This document shows, piece after piece, positions 1 through 7,341 of a DNA stretch of 17,454 nucleotides (positions are counted from its first letter, which is position 1; each line of letters opens with the position of its first letter). The notes under the pieces were generated by a model. It was not told the origin of the DNA. It was given only the letters and a program-made list of their open reading frames with translations, and searched no databases. The position numbers and the translations under genes were made by a program. The stretch comes from an uncultured bacterium (GTDB lineage Bacteria > Actinomycetota > Coriobacteriia > Coriobacteriales > Atopobiaceae), in NCBI GenBank assembly GCA_905215465.1, contig CAJMPT010000040.1:1-17454 (forward strand), given 5' to 3'.

Positions 1-1415
1 GCGGCCTGCCTCTTCGTCCAAGCGGTCTTGAGGACGATGATGAGGGCGACGTTCAGGGCCAGGCCGACGGCGACGGCGATGTAGTAGCTGCCAGCCGGGG
101 AGATGAGGCCCAGGAACGGGTCGAAGATGCCGATGCCCGGGGCGATGCGCTCCACGCCAAGGGCCATGGAGATGGCGCCGGCGACGCCGCCAGCAATGAC
201 GTTGGCGGAGATCATGGGCACGGGGGCGGCCAGGGCGTACGGGATGGCCGGCTCGGTGGCGACGGTGGCGCCGACGATGAGCGCGGGGATCGCGGAGTCG
301 CGCTCGGCCTGCGTGAAGAGCTGCGGGCGGATCCAAGTGGCGATGGCGGCGGCCATCGGCGGGAGGATGGTCACGACGCCGACGATGCCGTACCAGTCAT
401 ACACGCCGGAGCCCAGCAGGGAGAAGGAGAAGAACCAAGCGGCCTTGTTGACGGGGCCGCCCATGTCGAAGGCGAGCATGGCGCCCACGAGGAAGGCACC
501 CACGAGCTTCATGGAGCTCGGAATGGAGGTCAGCAGGCCGACGAAGGCGTTCATCAGCCAGGCCATGGCGGGGCCGATGATGTAGTAGGTGGCCAGACCA
601 AAGACGAAGAGCGTGACCACCGGGATGATCAGGAAGCCAACGAGGGACTGGAAGTTCTTGCCCAGGTTGATCTTCTTCATGGCCTTGACGAAGTAGCCGA
701 TGGCAAGGCCAATGACGCAGGCGCCCAGGAAGCCGGCGCCGACCTGCGTGCCCAGAAGGTCGCTGCTGTTGGCCAGGTAGCTGCAGACGAAGGCGGGCAT
801 GATGGCGGGCTTGTCGCCAATGGCGTTGGCGATGAAGGCGCCCATCATCGGGATCATGAAGGTGAAGCCGAGGCCGCCAATGGTGTTGAGGACCCAGGCG
901 AGAGACGCCATCTGGCCGTCGCCGGGGGCGATGTTGGGAGCGCCGAACTGGGCCATGATGGAGCCGATGGCCATGAGCACGCCGCCACCGATGACGAACG
1001 GTAGGGCGGCGGAGACGCCGGCCATGAGGTAGCTCATGACGCCCGTGGTGACGCTCTCCTGCTTGGCGCCGAGCTTGACCGCGGAGGCGTGGAAGACCTT
1101 GGCCTCAGACTCGAGGTTGCCCATGAGGTCGTCGATGCGCTTCAGCGCCTCGGAGACGGGGACCTCCACGACCTTCTTGCCGTCAAAGCGAACGCGGTCG
1201 TCGTCGTTCATGCCGCGACCAAGGGCCAGGACGACGTAGTCGGCCTCCTTGATCTGCTCGGGCGTGAGCTTGTTCTCCACGCCACTGGCACCCTGGGTCT
1301 CGACGTGGACCTCGTAGCCCAGCTCGGTGCCCTTGGTCTGGATGGCCTCGGCCACCATGTAGGTGTGGGCGATGCCAGCCGGGCAGTTGGTGACTGCCAC
1401 AATGGACTTTGCCAT
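1..1415 (-). CDS. PTS fructose-family transporter, IIB-IIC fusion (3' end outside window)
   Basis: Membrane permease that takes up a sugar and phosphorylates it during transport. The frame stays open for 471 codons from the ATG at 1415 to the left edge, so the C-terminus is missing, probably by only a few residues. Residues 1-100 are a fructose-type IIB domain starting MAKSIVAVTNCPAGIAHTYM, with Cys11 as the expected phosphocysteine. A short linker leads to the IIC domain from about residue 122, with many hydrophobic segments and the family signatures DMGGPVNKAAW (317-327) and TEPAIP (387-392). There is no IIA domain in the chain; a separate IIA gene lies 36 nt upstream and is probably co-transcribed. 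The start is set by an AAGGAGA ribosome site 5 nt upstream. Fructose, mannitol-like or mannosylglycerate-type substrates all occur in this family, so the sugar is left open. Confidence 0.93.
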   Translation of the reverse strand, partial: MAKSIVAVTNCPAGIAHTYMVAEAIQTKGTELGYEVHVETQGASGVENKLTPEQIKEADYVVLALGRGMNDDDRVRFDGKKVVEVPVSEALKRIDDLMGNLESEAKVFHASAVKLGAKQESVTTGVMSYLMAGVSAALPFVIGGGVLMAIGSIMAQFGAPNIAPGDGQMASLAWVLNTIGGLGFTFMIPMMGAFIANAIGDKPAIMPAFVCSYLANSSDLLGTQVGAGFLGACVIGLAIGYFVKAMKKINLGKNFQSLVGFLIIPVVTLFVFGLATYYIIGPAMAWLMNAFVGLLTSIPSSMKLVGAFLVGAMLAFDMGGPVNKAAWFFSFSLLGSGVYDWYGIVGVVTILPPMAAAIATWIRPQLFTQAERDSAIPALIVGATVATEPAIPYALAAPVPMISANVIAGGVAGAISMALGVERIAPGIGIFDPFLGLISPAGSYYIAVAVGLALNVALIIVLKTAWTKRQA

Positions 1416-1451
1416 GCGCTTCTCCTTTCCTTGTTATAGAAGCTTGCGGTG

Positions 1452-1895
1452 CTATCCGACGACGCCCTGGATTAGGGCGCATACGTCCTCGATGGGATCG
1501 TTCTTGAGCTTGGCGACAAAGTCCTCGTGGACGAGGTTTCTCGCCAGCCTTGCAAGAAGCTGCAGGTGCGTGTCGTTTCCGCCCTCGGGAACGAGGATGT
1601 TGATGACGGTGTCCACCGGAGCATCGTCAAGGGCGTTCCACTCGACGGCGCAGTCAAGGCGCGCGAACACGATGGACGGCGACGTGACGTTTCTGCTCTT
1701 GGCGTGCGGGATGGCAACGCCGGCGCCAAAGCCGGTGGAAGCCTCCCCCTCTCGAGCGTGCAGGTCCGCGACGATCGCGGAAGCGTCCTGCGCGACGCCC
1801 AGCTCGACGGCCTTCTGGGCCAGGGCCTCGAAGACGGCGTTCTGGTCGGCGGCGCCAAGCCCGTCGATGACGTGGCTGGAATCGAACAAAGCCAT
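1452..1895 (-). CDS. PTS fructose-family IIA component (first copy, next to IIB-IIC)
   Basis: Cytoplasmic phosphocarrier of 147 residues that receives phosphate from HPr and passes it to the IIB domain of the permease encoded just downstream. The family site GVAIPHAKS places the phosphohistidine at His64; the ending LLARLARNLVHEDFVAKL is typical of single IIA proteins of the fructose/mannitol class. The start at 1895 is chosen because AGGAGG lies 6 nt upstream and the protein then begins exactly where IIA domains do; the open frame continues upstream to 2027 without a ribosome site or family similarity. The gap to the permease is 36 nt. An 11-bp-arm inverted repeat sits directly before the ribosome site, so the gene is probably repressed at its own promoter. 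Confidence 0.93.
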   Translation of the reverse strand: MALFDSSHVIDGLGAADQNAVFEALAQKAVELGVAQDASAIVADLHAREGEASTGFGAGVAIPHAKSRNVTSPSIVFARLDCAVEWNALDDAPVDTVINILVPEGGNDTHLQLLARLARNLVHEDFVAKLKNDPIEDVCALIQGVVG

Positions 1896-1908
1896 GCTTG
1901 CCTCCTCT

Positions 1909-1935
1909 CTTAACTTGTCTCTTTGACAACTCAAG
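1909..1935 (-). promoter_or_regulatory. Candidate operator O1 upstream of the IIA/IIB-IIC genes
   Basis: Inverted repeat with 11-nt arms, CTTAACTTGTC and GACAACTCAAG on the plus strand, separated by TCTTT; 9 of 11 arm positions pair. It sits just downstream of a TAGACT -10 box and so would cover the transcription start, a classic repressor position. A near copy occurs at 4440-4461 upstream of the other IIA gene. Two more TTTGTCAC half-sites lie further upstream near 1972 and 2048. The GntR/UTRA protein at 2086-2823 is the inferred ligand-controlled binder. Confidence 0.6.
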
Positions 1936-1941
1936 AGTCTA
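1936..1941 (-). promoter_or_regulatory. Candidate -10 box for the IIA/IIB-IIC operon
   Basis: TAGACT on the minus strand, 41 nt before the IIA start codon. It would start transcription near 1929, inside the inverted repeat. The position 17 nt further upstream (TTAAGC) is a poor -35. The same TAGACT hexamer appears before the M32 gene, and TAGACA before the GntR gene. Confidence 0.4.
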
Positions 1942-1980
1942 TGGGGGCAACGCGCGTGGCTTAAGAGGTGCTTTGTCACA

Positions 1981-2001
1981 CGCCCGGTGCACAACCGGGC
2001 G
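1981..2001 (-). terminator. Hairpin downstream of the GntR gene
   Basis: Perfect 8-bp stem CGCCCGGT / ACCGGGCG with a 5-nt loop, 85 nt after the GntR stop codon. No T-run follows on the minus strand (next bases TGTGACAAAG), so termination is uncertain. It could instead be a DNA-level site. Confidence 0.35.
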
Positions 2002-2085
2002 CAACTATTTGTGAGAAGTGCGGGCAAGCGACGCCCATTGCGCCGTTTTTGTCACCCGCGGCGGAGCACGGGCGCAAGCGGGCCG

Positions 2086-2823
2086 CTAGCTGCTGGAGCC
2101 GCCGTAGTAGGAGACCTTGTAGTGGAACTGGTCGGCGCGGGCCACGCCCTTGGTGAACTCGACCACCTGGTTCCTGGTGTTGTAGGTCAGACGGAAGAGC
2201 TGCAGGACGGGGGCTCCCTCGGAGATGCCCAGGAGGCGCGCGTCCTCCCTGCGGGCCACGCTCGCGTAGAACTCCTCCTCAGCCACGCGGACCTCAACGT
2301 GGTAGTCCTGGGCCATGATCTTGTAGAGCGAGCGGGAGTCCACCTCGTCGGAGGTCAGCCCCGAGAAGATCTTGCCCGGCAGGTAGGTGTTCTCGATGAG
2401 CATGGGGACGTCGTCGGCAAGGCGCAGGCGGCGCATGGAGATCACGCGCTCGCCGGCCGCAAGGCCCATGCGGTCCGCCACGGTCTTGGAGGCCTCGCCG
2501 GAGCGGAACTCCAGGAGCTCTGAGCGCGGGATGCGGCCCAGGCTGCGCATCTGCTCCGAGAAGCTGTAGGCGCGCGTGAGGTTGGTGGTCTCCTGCGAGC
2601 GGTCCGCCACGAAGGTGCCCTTGCCGTGGCGCCGCTTGATGAAGCCCAGGGTCTCGAGCTCCTTGAGCGCCAGACGCACCGTCGTGCGGGAGATGCCGTA
2701 GTCCTCGGAGAGCTCGCGCTCGGAGGGCAGAAGGTCTCCCGGCTCGTACTCTGACTCGATCTTCTCGCGCAGGCTGTCTACCAGCTGGCCATAGAGCGGC
2801 TGCTTCTTTGACGTTGCACCCAT
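2086..2823 (-). CDS. GntR-family (HutC/UTRA) transcriptional regulator
   Basis: DNA-binding repressor of 245 residues. Residues 8-75 are a GntR winged helix-turn-helix with the hallmark run PGDLLPSERELSEDYGISRT and the wing GFIKRRHGKGTFV. Residues about 95-238 are a UTRA ligand domain of the HutC subgroup (for example LRLADDVPMLIENTYLPG), which in relatives such as NagR, TreR and MngR binds a phosphorylated sugar. The start at 2823 has AGAGGAG 4 nt upstream. The gene lies between the HAD phosphatase and the IIA/IIB-IIC pair, all on one strand, so it probably senses the product of this PTS and controls the two motif copies at 1909-1935 and 4440-4461. Its own promoter may use TAGACA at 2848-2853, which overlaps a CTTGTCT half-site, hinting at autoregulation. 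Confidence 0.92.
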   Translation of the reverse strand: MGATSKKQPLYGQLVDSLREKIESEYEPGDLLPSERELSEDYGISRTTVRLALKELETLGFIKRRHGKGTFVADRSQETTNLTRAYSFSEQMRSLGRIPRSELLEFRSGEASKTVADRMGLAAGERVISMRRLRLADDVPMLIENTYLPGKIFSGLTSDEVDSRSLYKIMAQDYHVEVRVAEEEFYASVARREDARLLGISEGAPVLQLFRLTYNTRNQVVEFTKGVARADQFHYKVSYYGGSSS

Positions 2824-2904
2824 GGGGTCTCCTCTCCACGGCCATCTTGTCTACGGTACCCCACGCCCGCCGCGCGCAAGCCCGCGTACCCGAGTAATCC
2901 GCCA

Positions 2905-2923
2905 GCGGCGCGAACGGCGCCGC
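2905..2923 (-). terminator. Weak hairpin after the HAD phosphatase gene
   Basis: Stem GCGGCGC / GCGCCGC (7 bp) with a 5-nt loop, 14 nt downstream of the HAD stop codon and before the GntR gene. There is no T-run, and GC-rich chance pairing is common here, so this is only a possible terminator or mRNA end stabiliser. Confidence 0.25.
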
Positions 2924-2937
2924 CGGCATCTGGGCCG

Positions 2938-3753
2938 CTAGTCCAGGAACGGCCACTCGCCGCGCGCAAGGACCTCGATGGCGGCCGGGACCGCGTCGTC
3001 CTCGACGGGGCCAATGTGGTAGCGCGCGGCGTCGCGGGCCTCGGGCAGGGCGTTGGCCACGGCCACCGAGTTGGGCGTGGCGGCAAACATCTGCAGATCG
3101 TTGCCCGCGTCTCCAAAGACGACGGTCTCTTCGGGGCTGACGCCCACGCGTTCGCAGAGCCAGCGAAGGGCCGCTCCCTTGTTCCAGCCGACGGGCACCA
3201 CGTTGGAGAACATGGGCTGCGGCACGTCGAGGTCCACCTCGTCCGTCAACGCATCGAGGGCGCCCACCACCTCGCGGGTGCGGTCGAGGTCGCCCACCAG
3301 GAAGACGTTTGCTTTGGTGATGCCGGCCTCCGGCAGCGCGTCGGCGTCCTCGCAGGTCTTTGCGTAGGACGGGAAGGCGATGGCCAGGTCATCCCGGGAG
3401 CCCTGGACCAGAAGCGGGCGCGCACCCTCAAAGACCAGAAGCCCCGACTGCGGCACGTCTGCGAGGGCGTCCATGATGACCTTGAGCGCGGCGACAGGCA
3501 GCTCCTTCTGCAGGACCTTCTGGCCTCCCAGGTAGACTTGCATGCCGTTGGTGGCAAGAGCCGTCTGGCAGCACGCCTCGTCCCCGCCAAAGAAGTTGGG
3601 GATCCACGAGAAGAAGCGGCCGCTCGCCGGGCCCACCAGGATGCCCGCGTCCATGGCGGCGTGGAAGGCGGCGCGGCACCTGTCCGTCACCTGCTTGCCA
3701 CCGTAGGGCATGATGGTGCCGTCGATGTCGGTCAAGACGAGCTTGATGGGCAT
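2938..3753 (-). CDS. Cof-type HAD family phosphatase
   Basis: Predicted cytoplasmic Mg-dependent phosphatase of 271 residues in the HAD IIB (Cof) subfamily, which typically dephosphorylates sugar phosphates and similar small molecules. All four HAD motifs are visible: DIDGT with nucleophile Asp9 and acid Asp11, Ser44 in PASGR, Lys192 in WNKGAA, and GDAGND (214-219). A IIB-type cap lies between about residues 85 and 185. The start at 3753 is chosen because GGGGAG stands 6 nt upstream; an upstream extension of the frame (to 3846) has no such signal and is not HAD-like. Placement inside the PTS module suggests it acts on the imported sugar phosphate or prevents its build-up, but the substrate cannot be read from the sequence. 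Confidence 0.9.
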   Translation of the reverse strand: MPIKLVLTDIDGTIMPYGGKQVTDRCRAAFHAAMDAGILVGPASGRFFSWIPNFFGGDEACCQTALATNGMQVYLGGQKVLQKELPVAALKVIMDALADVPQSGLLVFEGARPLLVQGSRDDLAIAFPSYAKTCEDADALPEAGITKANVFLVGDLDRTREVVGALDALTDEVDLDVPQPMFSNVVPVGWNKGAALRWLCERVGVSPEETVVFGDAGNDLQMFAATPNSVAVANALPEARDAARYHIGPVEDDAVPAAIEVLARGEWPFLD

Positions 3754-3823
3754 GTTCTTCTCCCCCTGGGACGCATGCGGGCGCAGGCGCGGCCGGGCCG
3801 CGCACACCACTTCTACCACAAGA

Positions 3824-3854
3824 GGAGCCCGGCACCACGCGGGCACCGGGCTCC
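3824..3854 (-). terminator. Hairpin terminator candidate after the second IIA gene
   Basis: Perfect 9-bp stem GGAGCCCGG / CCGGGCTCC with a 13-nt loop, 25 nt after the IIA stop codon at 3880. The minus-strand tail (TCTTGTGG) is only weakly T-rich. It suggests the IIA at 3880-4335 ends its own transcript rather than reading strongly into the HAD gene. Confidence 0.5.
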
Positions 3855-3879
3855 AGGAGGCACTTGCTTGTGACGGGCC

Positions 3880-4335
3880 CTACTCGGCCAGGCCCTCGTT
3901 GAGAAGGGCGGCGATCTCCTTCGGGTCCTCGGAGGCCAGGACGTCGGCCCTGAAGTGCTCGTCCATGACCAGCACGGCCACGTGGGAGAGCAGCTGCAGG
4001 TGCACGTCGCCGGCCTGGGCGGCGGGGATGAGCAGGGCGATGGCGCACTTGATGGGCGCGTTGTCCATGGAGCTCCAGGCAACATCGCCGGCAAACTTGA
4101 CGACCATGACGGTGGCCTGCTTGACGATGTCGGACTTGCAGTGCGGGATGGCAAAGCCGCCCATCATGCCCGTGGTGCCCTCGGCCTCGCGGTTCTTGAA
4201 GGCCTCCAGCGTGGCGTCCGCGTCGTCGGTGACGCCCAGCTCGGCGGCCTTCTCGGACAGGAACTGCAGGACCTCGTCAACGGAGGTTGCGGTGTTGCCA
4301 AGGAAAACGTGGGACGCGGTGACGATCTCGCTCAT
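3880..4335 (-). CDS. PTS fructose-family IIA component (second copy, stand-alone)
   Basis: Cytoplasmic PTS phosphocarrier of 151 residues. The site GFAIPHCKS gives phosphohistidine His65, and LLSHVAVLVMDEHFRADVL matches the C-terminal helix seen in the first IIA. The two IIA proteins are clearly homologous but well diverged, so this is not a recent duplication. No IIB or IIC gene is adjacent: the flanks are a ROK kinase and a HAD phosphatase. It may feed the IIB-IIC at 1-1415, serve a permease elsewhere, or act mainly as a regulatory phosphoacceptor. AAGGAG lies 6 nt before the ATG at 4335. About 105 nt upstream is a copy of the operator motif, and between motif and gene lies a 13-bp-arm palindrome. 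Confidence 0.92.
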   Translation of the reverse strand: MSEIVTASHVFLGNTATSVDEVLQFLSEKAAELGVTDDADATLEAFKNREAEGTTGMMGGFAIPHCKSDIVKQATVMVVKFAGDVAWSSMDNAPIKCAIALLIPAAQAGDVHLQLLSHVAVLVMDEHFRADVLASEDPKEIAALLNEGLAE

Positions 4336-4404
4336 GCCAGCTCCTTCTTCGCCATGCCGCAGTGGTTCTGGGCCGCGGCTTTCAAAATCAACCCCATAAG
4401 AATA

Positions 4405-4431
4405 GCACCTCCAAACCCGGTTTGAAGGTGC
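4405..4431 (-). repeat. Near-perfect 27-bp palindrome (hairpin) between operator O2 and the second IIA gene
   Basis: Arms GCACCTCCAAACC and GGTTTGAAGGTGC around a central C pair at 12 of 13 positions. On the minus strand the arms are followed by TATTCTTATGG, a partly T-rich tail. It may be the terminator of the ROK gene (stop at 4523), a leader attenuator of the IIA transcript, or a second protein-binding site. The sequence alone does not decide. Confidence 0.55.
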
Positions 4432-4439
4432 CAGAAACC

Positions 4440-4461
4440 CTTAAGTTGCCTATTTGTCAAC
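4440..4461 (-). promoter_or_regulatory. Candidate operator O2 upstream of the second IIA gene
   Basis: Plus-strand CTTAAGTTGCC followed by TATTTGTCAAC, matching O1 at 1909-1930 in 18 of 22 aligned positions. The core TTGCC / GTCAA pairs imperfectly around TATTT, like the TTGTC / GACAA core of O1. On the minus strand it contains TTGACA, which could serve as a -35. It lies 105 nt upstream of the IIA start, so it probably controls that gene. Confidence 0.55.
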
Positions 4462-4522
4462 ACTTATGCGGCGAGAGGCGCCCCACCGCACGCAAACGGA
4501 GCTGGCGAGAAGCGCACCGGTC

Positions 4523-5476
4523 TTACTTGCCGGCTGACTCGCGCAGGCGCAGGGCCTCGTAGGCGCAGCCGTACATGGCCGCCTGGTTGCCCAGGCTCGC
4601 GGCCTCGATGCGCACGTCCCTGCAGGTGGAAAGCGCATGGGCGGCAAAGCGGCGGCGCAGCTCCGGGGCAAACGTGGCAAAGGCGCCCGCCACGCCACCG
4701 CCGATGAGGTACATGGCCGGGTCCACCACGCAAGAGACCTGGGCCATGGCCTGGGCCAGGTACTCGCACATCTGGTCGACGGCCAGCTTGGCGCAGTCGT
4801 CGCCGGAGGCAAGCGCGCGGAAGACCGAGAGGGTGTCGGTGGCGTGCTCCACCTTGACGGGCGTGACGCCGCGGGCCTCGCACTCGGCAAGGTAGAGGCG
4901 GACGATGCCCTTGGCGCTGGCGTACTGCTCCAGGCAGCCCTTGCGACCGCAGCCGCAGGTCAGGGTCTCGTCGGGGTTGACCGTGATGTGGCCGATCTCT
5001 CCGCCGGCGCCAAAGGCGCCCGCCACCAGGCGACCGTTGACCACCACGCCGGCGCCCACGCCCGTGCCCAGGGCAATGAGCACGTAGCTGGAGGTGCCGT
5101 GGGCCACGCCGGCCCACATCTCTCCCAGGGCGGCGGCGTTGGCGTCGTTCACGAAGGCGATCTGCGCGCGGGGGAAGACGGAGCTGATGGCGCCCACCAG
5201 CCCCTCGGGGTCGAGCTTGATGTTGGGGAGGAAGCCCACCGTACCGTCGTCGGCCACCGGGCCCGGAATGTCCAGGCCGCAGGCGATGACGTCCTCGGGC
5301 GTGGCGTCGTGGGCCTCGAGGATGCGGCTCAGGCCATCGGTCACGGCGGCGTAGGCCGCATCGTCCACCAGGGCCGGCGTCGGAATCTTGCGCTCCTCGA
5401 GCAGCTCGCCCTCGGGGGTGAAGAGGCCGGCCTTGATGCTGGTACCGCCGACGTCGATGCCAAGAACAGCTTCCAT
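4523..5476 (-). CDS. ROK-family sugar kinase (glucokinase-like)
   Basis: ATP-dependent cytoplasmic sugar kinase of 317 residues. The N-terminal phosphate loop is GIDVGGTSIKAG with Asp8; the catalytic Asp111 is in NDANAAALGE; the ROK zinc site is complete, with His163 in GGEIGH and Cys174, Cys176 and Cys181 in CGCGRKGCLE. It has no N-terminal helix-turn-helix, so it is an enzyme rather than a NagC/Mlc-type repressor. Glucose is the usual substrate of such proteins, but N-acetylmannosamine, fructose and allose kinases look alike. The start at 5476 has AAAGGA 9 nt upstream and gives the standard N-terminus. It is the first gene of the minus-strand PTS block, and would phosphorylate sugar entering unphosphorylated or released by a glycosidase. 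Confidence 0.92.
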   Translation of the reverse strand: MEAVLGIDVGGTSIKAGLFTPEGELLEERKIPTPALVDDAAYAAVTDGLSRILEAHDATPEDVIACGLDIPGPVADDGTVGFLPNIKLDPEGLVGAISSVFPRAQIAFVNDANAAALGEMWAGVAHGTSSYVLIALGTGVGAGVVVNGRLVAGAFGAGGEIGHITVNPDETLTCGCGRKGCLEQYASAKGIVRLYLAECEARGVTPVKVEHATDTLSVFRALASGDDCAKLAVDQMCEYLAQAMAQVSCVVDPAMYLIGGGVAGAFATFAPELRRRFAAHALSTCRDVRIEAASLGNQAAMYGCAYEALRLRESAGK

Positions 5477-5519
5477 CTTGCGAGTCCTTTCGCCTAAACG
5501 CGTCCATGTCCTTCTCGCC

Positions 5520-5546
5520 ATCATACGGTGCGCGGCGGGGGCGCAA
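5520..5546 (-). promoter_or_regulatory. Candidate promoter of the ROK kinase gene
   Basis: TATGAT at 5520-5525 (minus strand) matches the -10 consensus at 5 of 6 positions and lies 44 nt before the start codon. TTGCGC at 5541-5546 is a possible -35 but the 15-nt spacer is short. Confidence 0.4.
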
Positions 5547-5653
5547 GCGCGACAAGACCCAAATGGGGCCTCTGCGGACACGATTGGGCGGCGAGCTGGC
5601 GCTGAGGAGCGTGTGGAGCCCCGCTTTGTCCCTTCCCGGAGGCGTCGCGAGGG

Positions 5654-5659
5654 TAGACT
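5654..5659 (+). promoter_or_regulatory. Candidate -10 box of the M32 carboxypeptidase gene
   Basis: TAGACT, 31 nt before the ATG at 5691, with no convincing -35. The hexamer is identical to that preceding the IIA gene at 1452-1895. Confidence 0.3.
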
Positions 5660-5690
5660 CGAAGCAGGCCACCTGACCCAAGGAGGAACC

Positions 5691-7241
5691 ATGACCGATA
5701 CCAACGCCGTGCCCGCCACCGAGCCGGCCATCCCCAACCCGCGCGCCGACATCGCCCAGCTCGACGCCCTGGAGCGCACGCTCTACTGCCACCGCTACGC
5801 CATCGACGAGATAGCCTCGCTCGGCCCCGTCATCGACCCCGCCAAGGCAACCGCCGAGCGCGGCGAGGCCGTGGCCCTGCTCGAGCAGGAGCGCGTCGAG
5901 GCCCTGTGCGCGCCCGAGGTGGGCCAGCTTCTTGACCGCATAGAGCAGAGCCCGGAGCTCATGGGCCAGACGCGCCTGGCCCAGGCCCGCGTCATCCGCC
6001 GCGACCGCGCCGCCCTCATCGACGTGCCCGCCGAGGAGCAGGCCGCCTTTACCCGCCTCACCACCGAGGCAAACGACGTCTGGCGCCGCACCAAGGCCGC
6101 CAACGACTGGGCGAGCTTCGAGCCCTACCTGGACCGCATCGTGGAGTCCATGCGCCACATGTCCCAGGCAAAGAACGCCGAGAAGGACCCCTACGACGTC
6201 TGGCTCGACGAGTTTGAGCACGGCACGAGCCGCGCCTTCTACGACCCCTTCTTCGCGCAGGTCAAGGATTGCGTCGTTCCGCTCCTGGCCGACTGCATGG
6301 CCAGCCGCCACAAGCCCGACCACAAGGTCATGGACGGCAAGTTTGACGTGGAGCGCCAGTGGGCGCTGGCCGACGACCTCATGCGCCTGGAGGGCGTCGA
6401 CGAGGACGCCCTGTGGCTCGGCCGCACCGAGCACCCCTTCACGGGCGGCCCGGGCGTCGGCTTTGTGCTCATCGCCAGCCACGTCTACGAGGACAACGTG
6501 CTCTCCAACGTGTTCTCCATGCTCCACGAGGGCGGCCACACCCTCTACGAGCAGAACGTGGACCCCGCCTACGCCATGACCTCGCTCAAGGGCGGCACCT
6601 CCATGGGCATGCACGAGGCCCAGTCGCGCTTCTTCGAGAACATCGTGGGCCGCTCCGAGGCTTTTGCGGGGCCGCTGCTCGAGGTGCTGCAGAGGCGCTT
6701 CCCCGGCCAGCTCGGCCGCGTGACGCCCCACCAGCTCTACCTTGCCGAGAACTGCGCCGAGCCCCGCCTCATCCGCTGCGACGCCGACGAGCTCACCTAC
6801 CCGCTCCACATCCTCATCCGCTACGAGCTTGAGCAGATGCTCTTCTCGGGCGAGGCCAAGGCGGCCGACATCCCCGCGCTCTGGGCGGCCAAGCACAAGG
6901 AGTACCTGGGCCTCGACGTGCCTGACGACGCCCGCGGCGCCCTGCAGGACACCCACTGGTCTGACGGCAGCCTGGGCTACTTCCCCACCTACGCGCTGGG
7001 CAGCGCCTTTGGCGCCCAGCTCAAGGCCGCCATGGTGGCCGGCGGCATGGACTTTGACGCCGTCTGCGCCTCCGGCGACCTCGCGCCCATCCGCGAGTGG
7101 CTGCGCACCAACATCTGGCACTGGGGCCGCGCCAAGGACTCCGACGAGCTCATGCTCGCCGCATGCGGAGAGCCCTTCTCGCCTGCGTACTACACGGACT
7201 ACCTGACGCAGAAGTTCAGCTCGCTCTACGGCCTGCAGTAG
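5691..7241 (+). CDS. M32 family metallocarboxypeptidase (thermostable carboxypeptidase 1 type)
   Basis: Cytoplasmic zinc carboxypeptidase of 516 residues, the usual length for peptidase family M32, removing C-terminal amino acids from peptides. The zinc-binding HEXXH motif is HEGGH at 279-283, with Glu280 as catalytic base. The second motif, GMHEAQSRFFEN, supplies the third zinc ligand Glu309, and the conserved late motif HWSDGSLGYFPTYALG is intact. No signal peptide is visible; the N-terminus is Ala/Pro-rich. AGGAGGAACC directly before the ATG at 5691 fixes the start, although the frame is open much further upstream. It stands alone, divergent from the ROK gene and convergent with tetR, and ends in a strong terminator. 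Its likely role is peptide turnover for amino-acid supply. Confidence 0.95.
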   Translation: MTDTNAVPATEPAIPNPRADIAQLDALERTLYCHRYAIDEIASLGPVIDPAKATAERGEAVALLEQERVEALCAPEVGQLLDRIEQSPELMGQTRLAQARVIRRDRAALIDVPAEEQAAFTRLTTEANDVWRRTKAANDWASFEPYLDRIVESMRHMSQAKNAEKDPYDVWLDEFEHGTSRAFYDPFFAQVKDCVVPLLADCMASRHKPDHKVMDGKFDVERQWALADDLMRLEGVDEDALWLGRTEHPFTGGPGVGFVLIASHVYEDNVLSNVFSMLHEGGHTLYEQNVDPAYAMTSLKGGTSMGMHEAQSRFFENIVGRSEAFAGPLLEVLQRRFPGQLGRVTPHQLYLAENCAEPRLIRCDADELTYPLHILIRYELEQMLFSGEAKAADIPALWAAKHKEYLGLDVPDDARGALQDTHWSDGSLGYFPTYALGSAFGAQLKAAMVAGGMDFDAVCASGDLAPIREWLRTNIWHWGRAKDSDELMLAACGEPFSPAYYTDYLTQKFSSLYGLQ

Positions 7242-7265
7242 GCGCGAGGGCCATACCAACGATGA

Positions 7266-7306
7266 CCGCCCGGCGAGAAGTCCGCGCTTCTCGCCGGGCG
7301 GCCTTT
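7266..7306 (+). terminator. Strong intrinsic terminator of the M32 gene
   Basis: Perfect 15-bp stem CCGCCCGGCGAGAAG / CTTCTCGCCGGGCGG with a 6-nt loop, 24 nt after the M32 stop, followed by CCTTTGCCTT. It sits between convergent genes and may also stop tetR transcription from the other side, although there is no T-run in that direction. Confidence 0.85.
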
Positions 7307-7341
7307 GCCTTGGGGCTTGATGGGTGCGCTCGGGACCCCGC

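Noticed and set aside
103..1032. Plus-strand open frames opposite the IIB-IIC gene
   Set aside because: They are Met/Ala/Pro-rich shadows of the membrane protein on the other strand. The IIB-IIC reading has clear family motifs throughout.
1..5476. Naming the PTS module as fructose (fruA) or mannosylglycerate (mngA) specific
   Set aside because: The family is clear, but neither 1-phosphofructokinase nor a mannosylglycerate hydrolase is in the window, so the substrate cannot be assigned.
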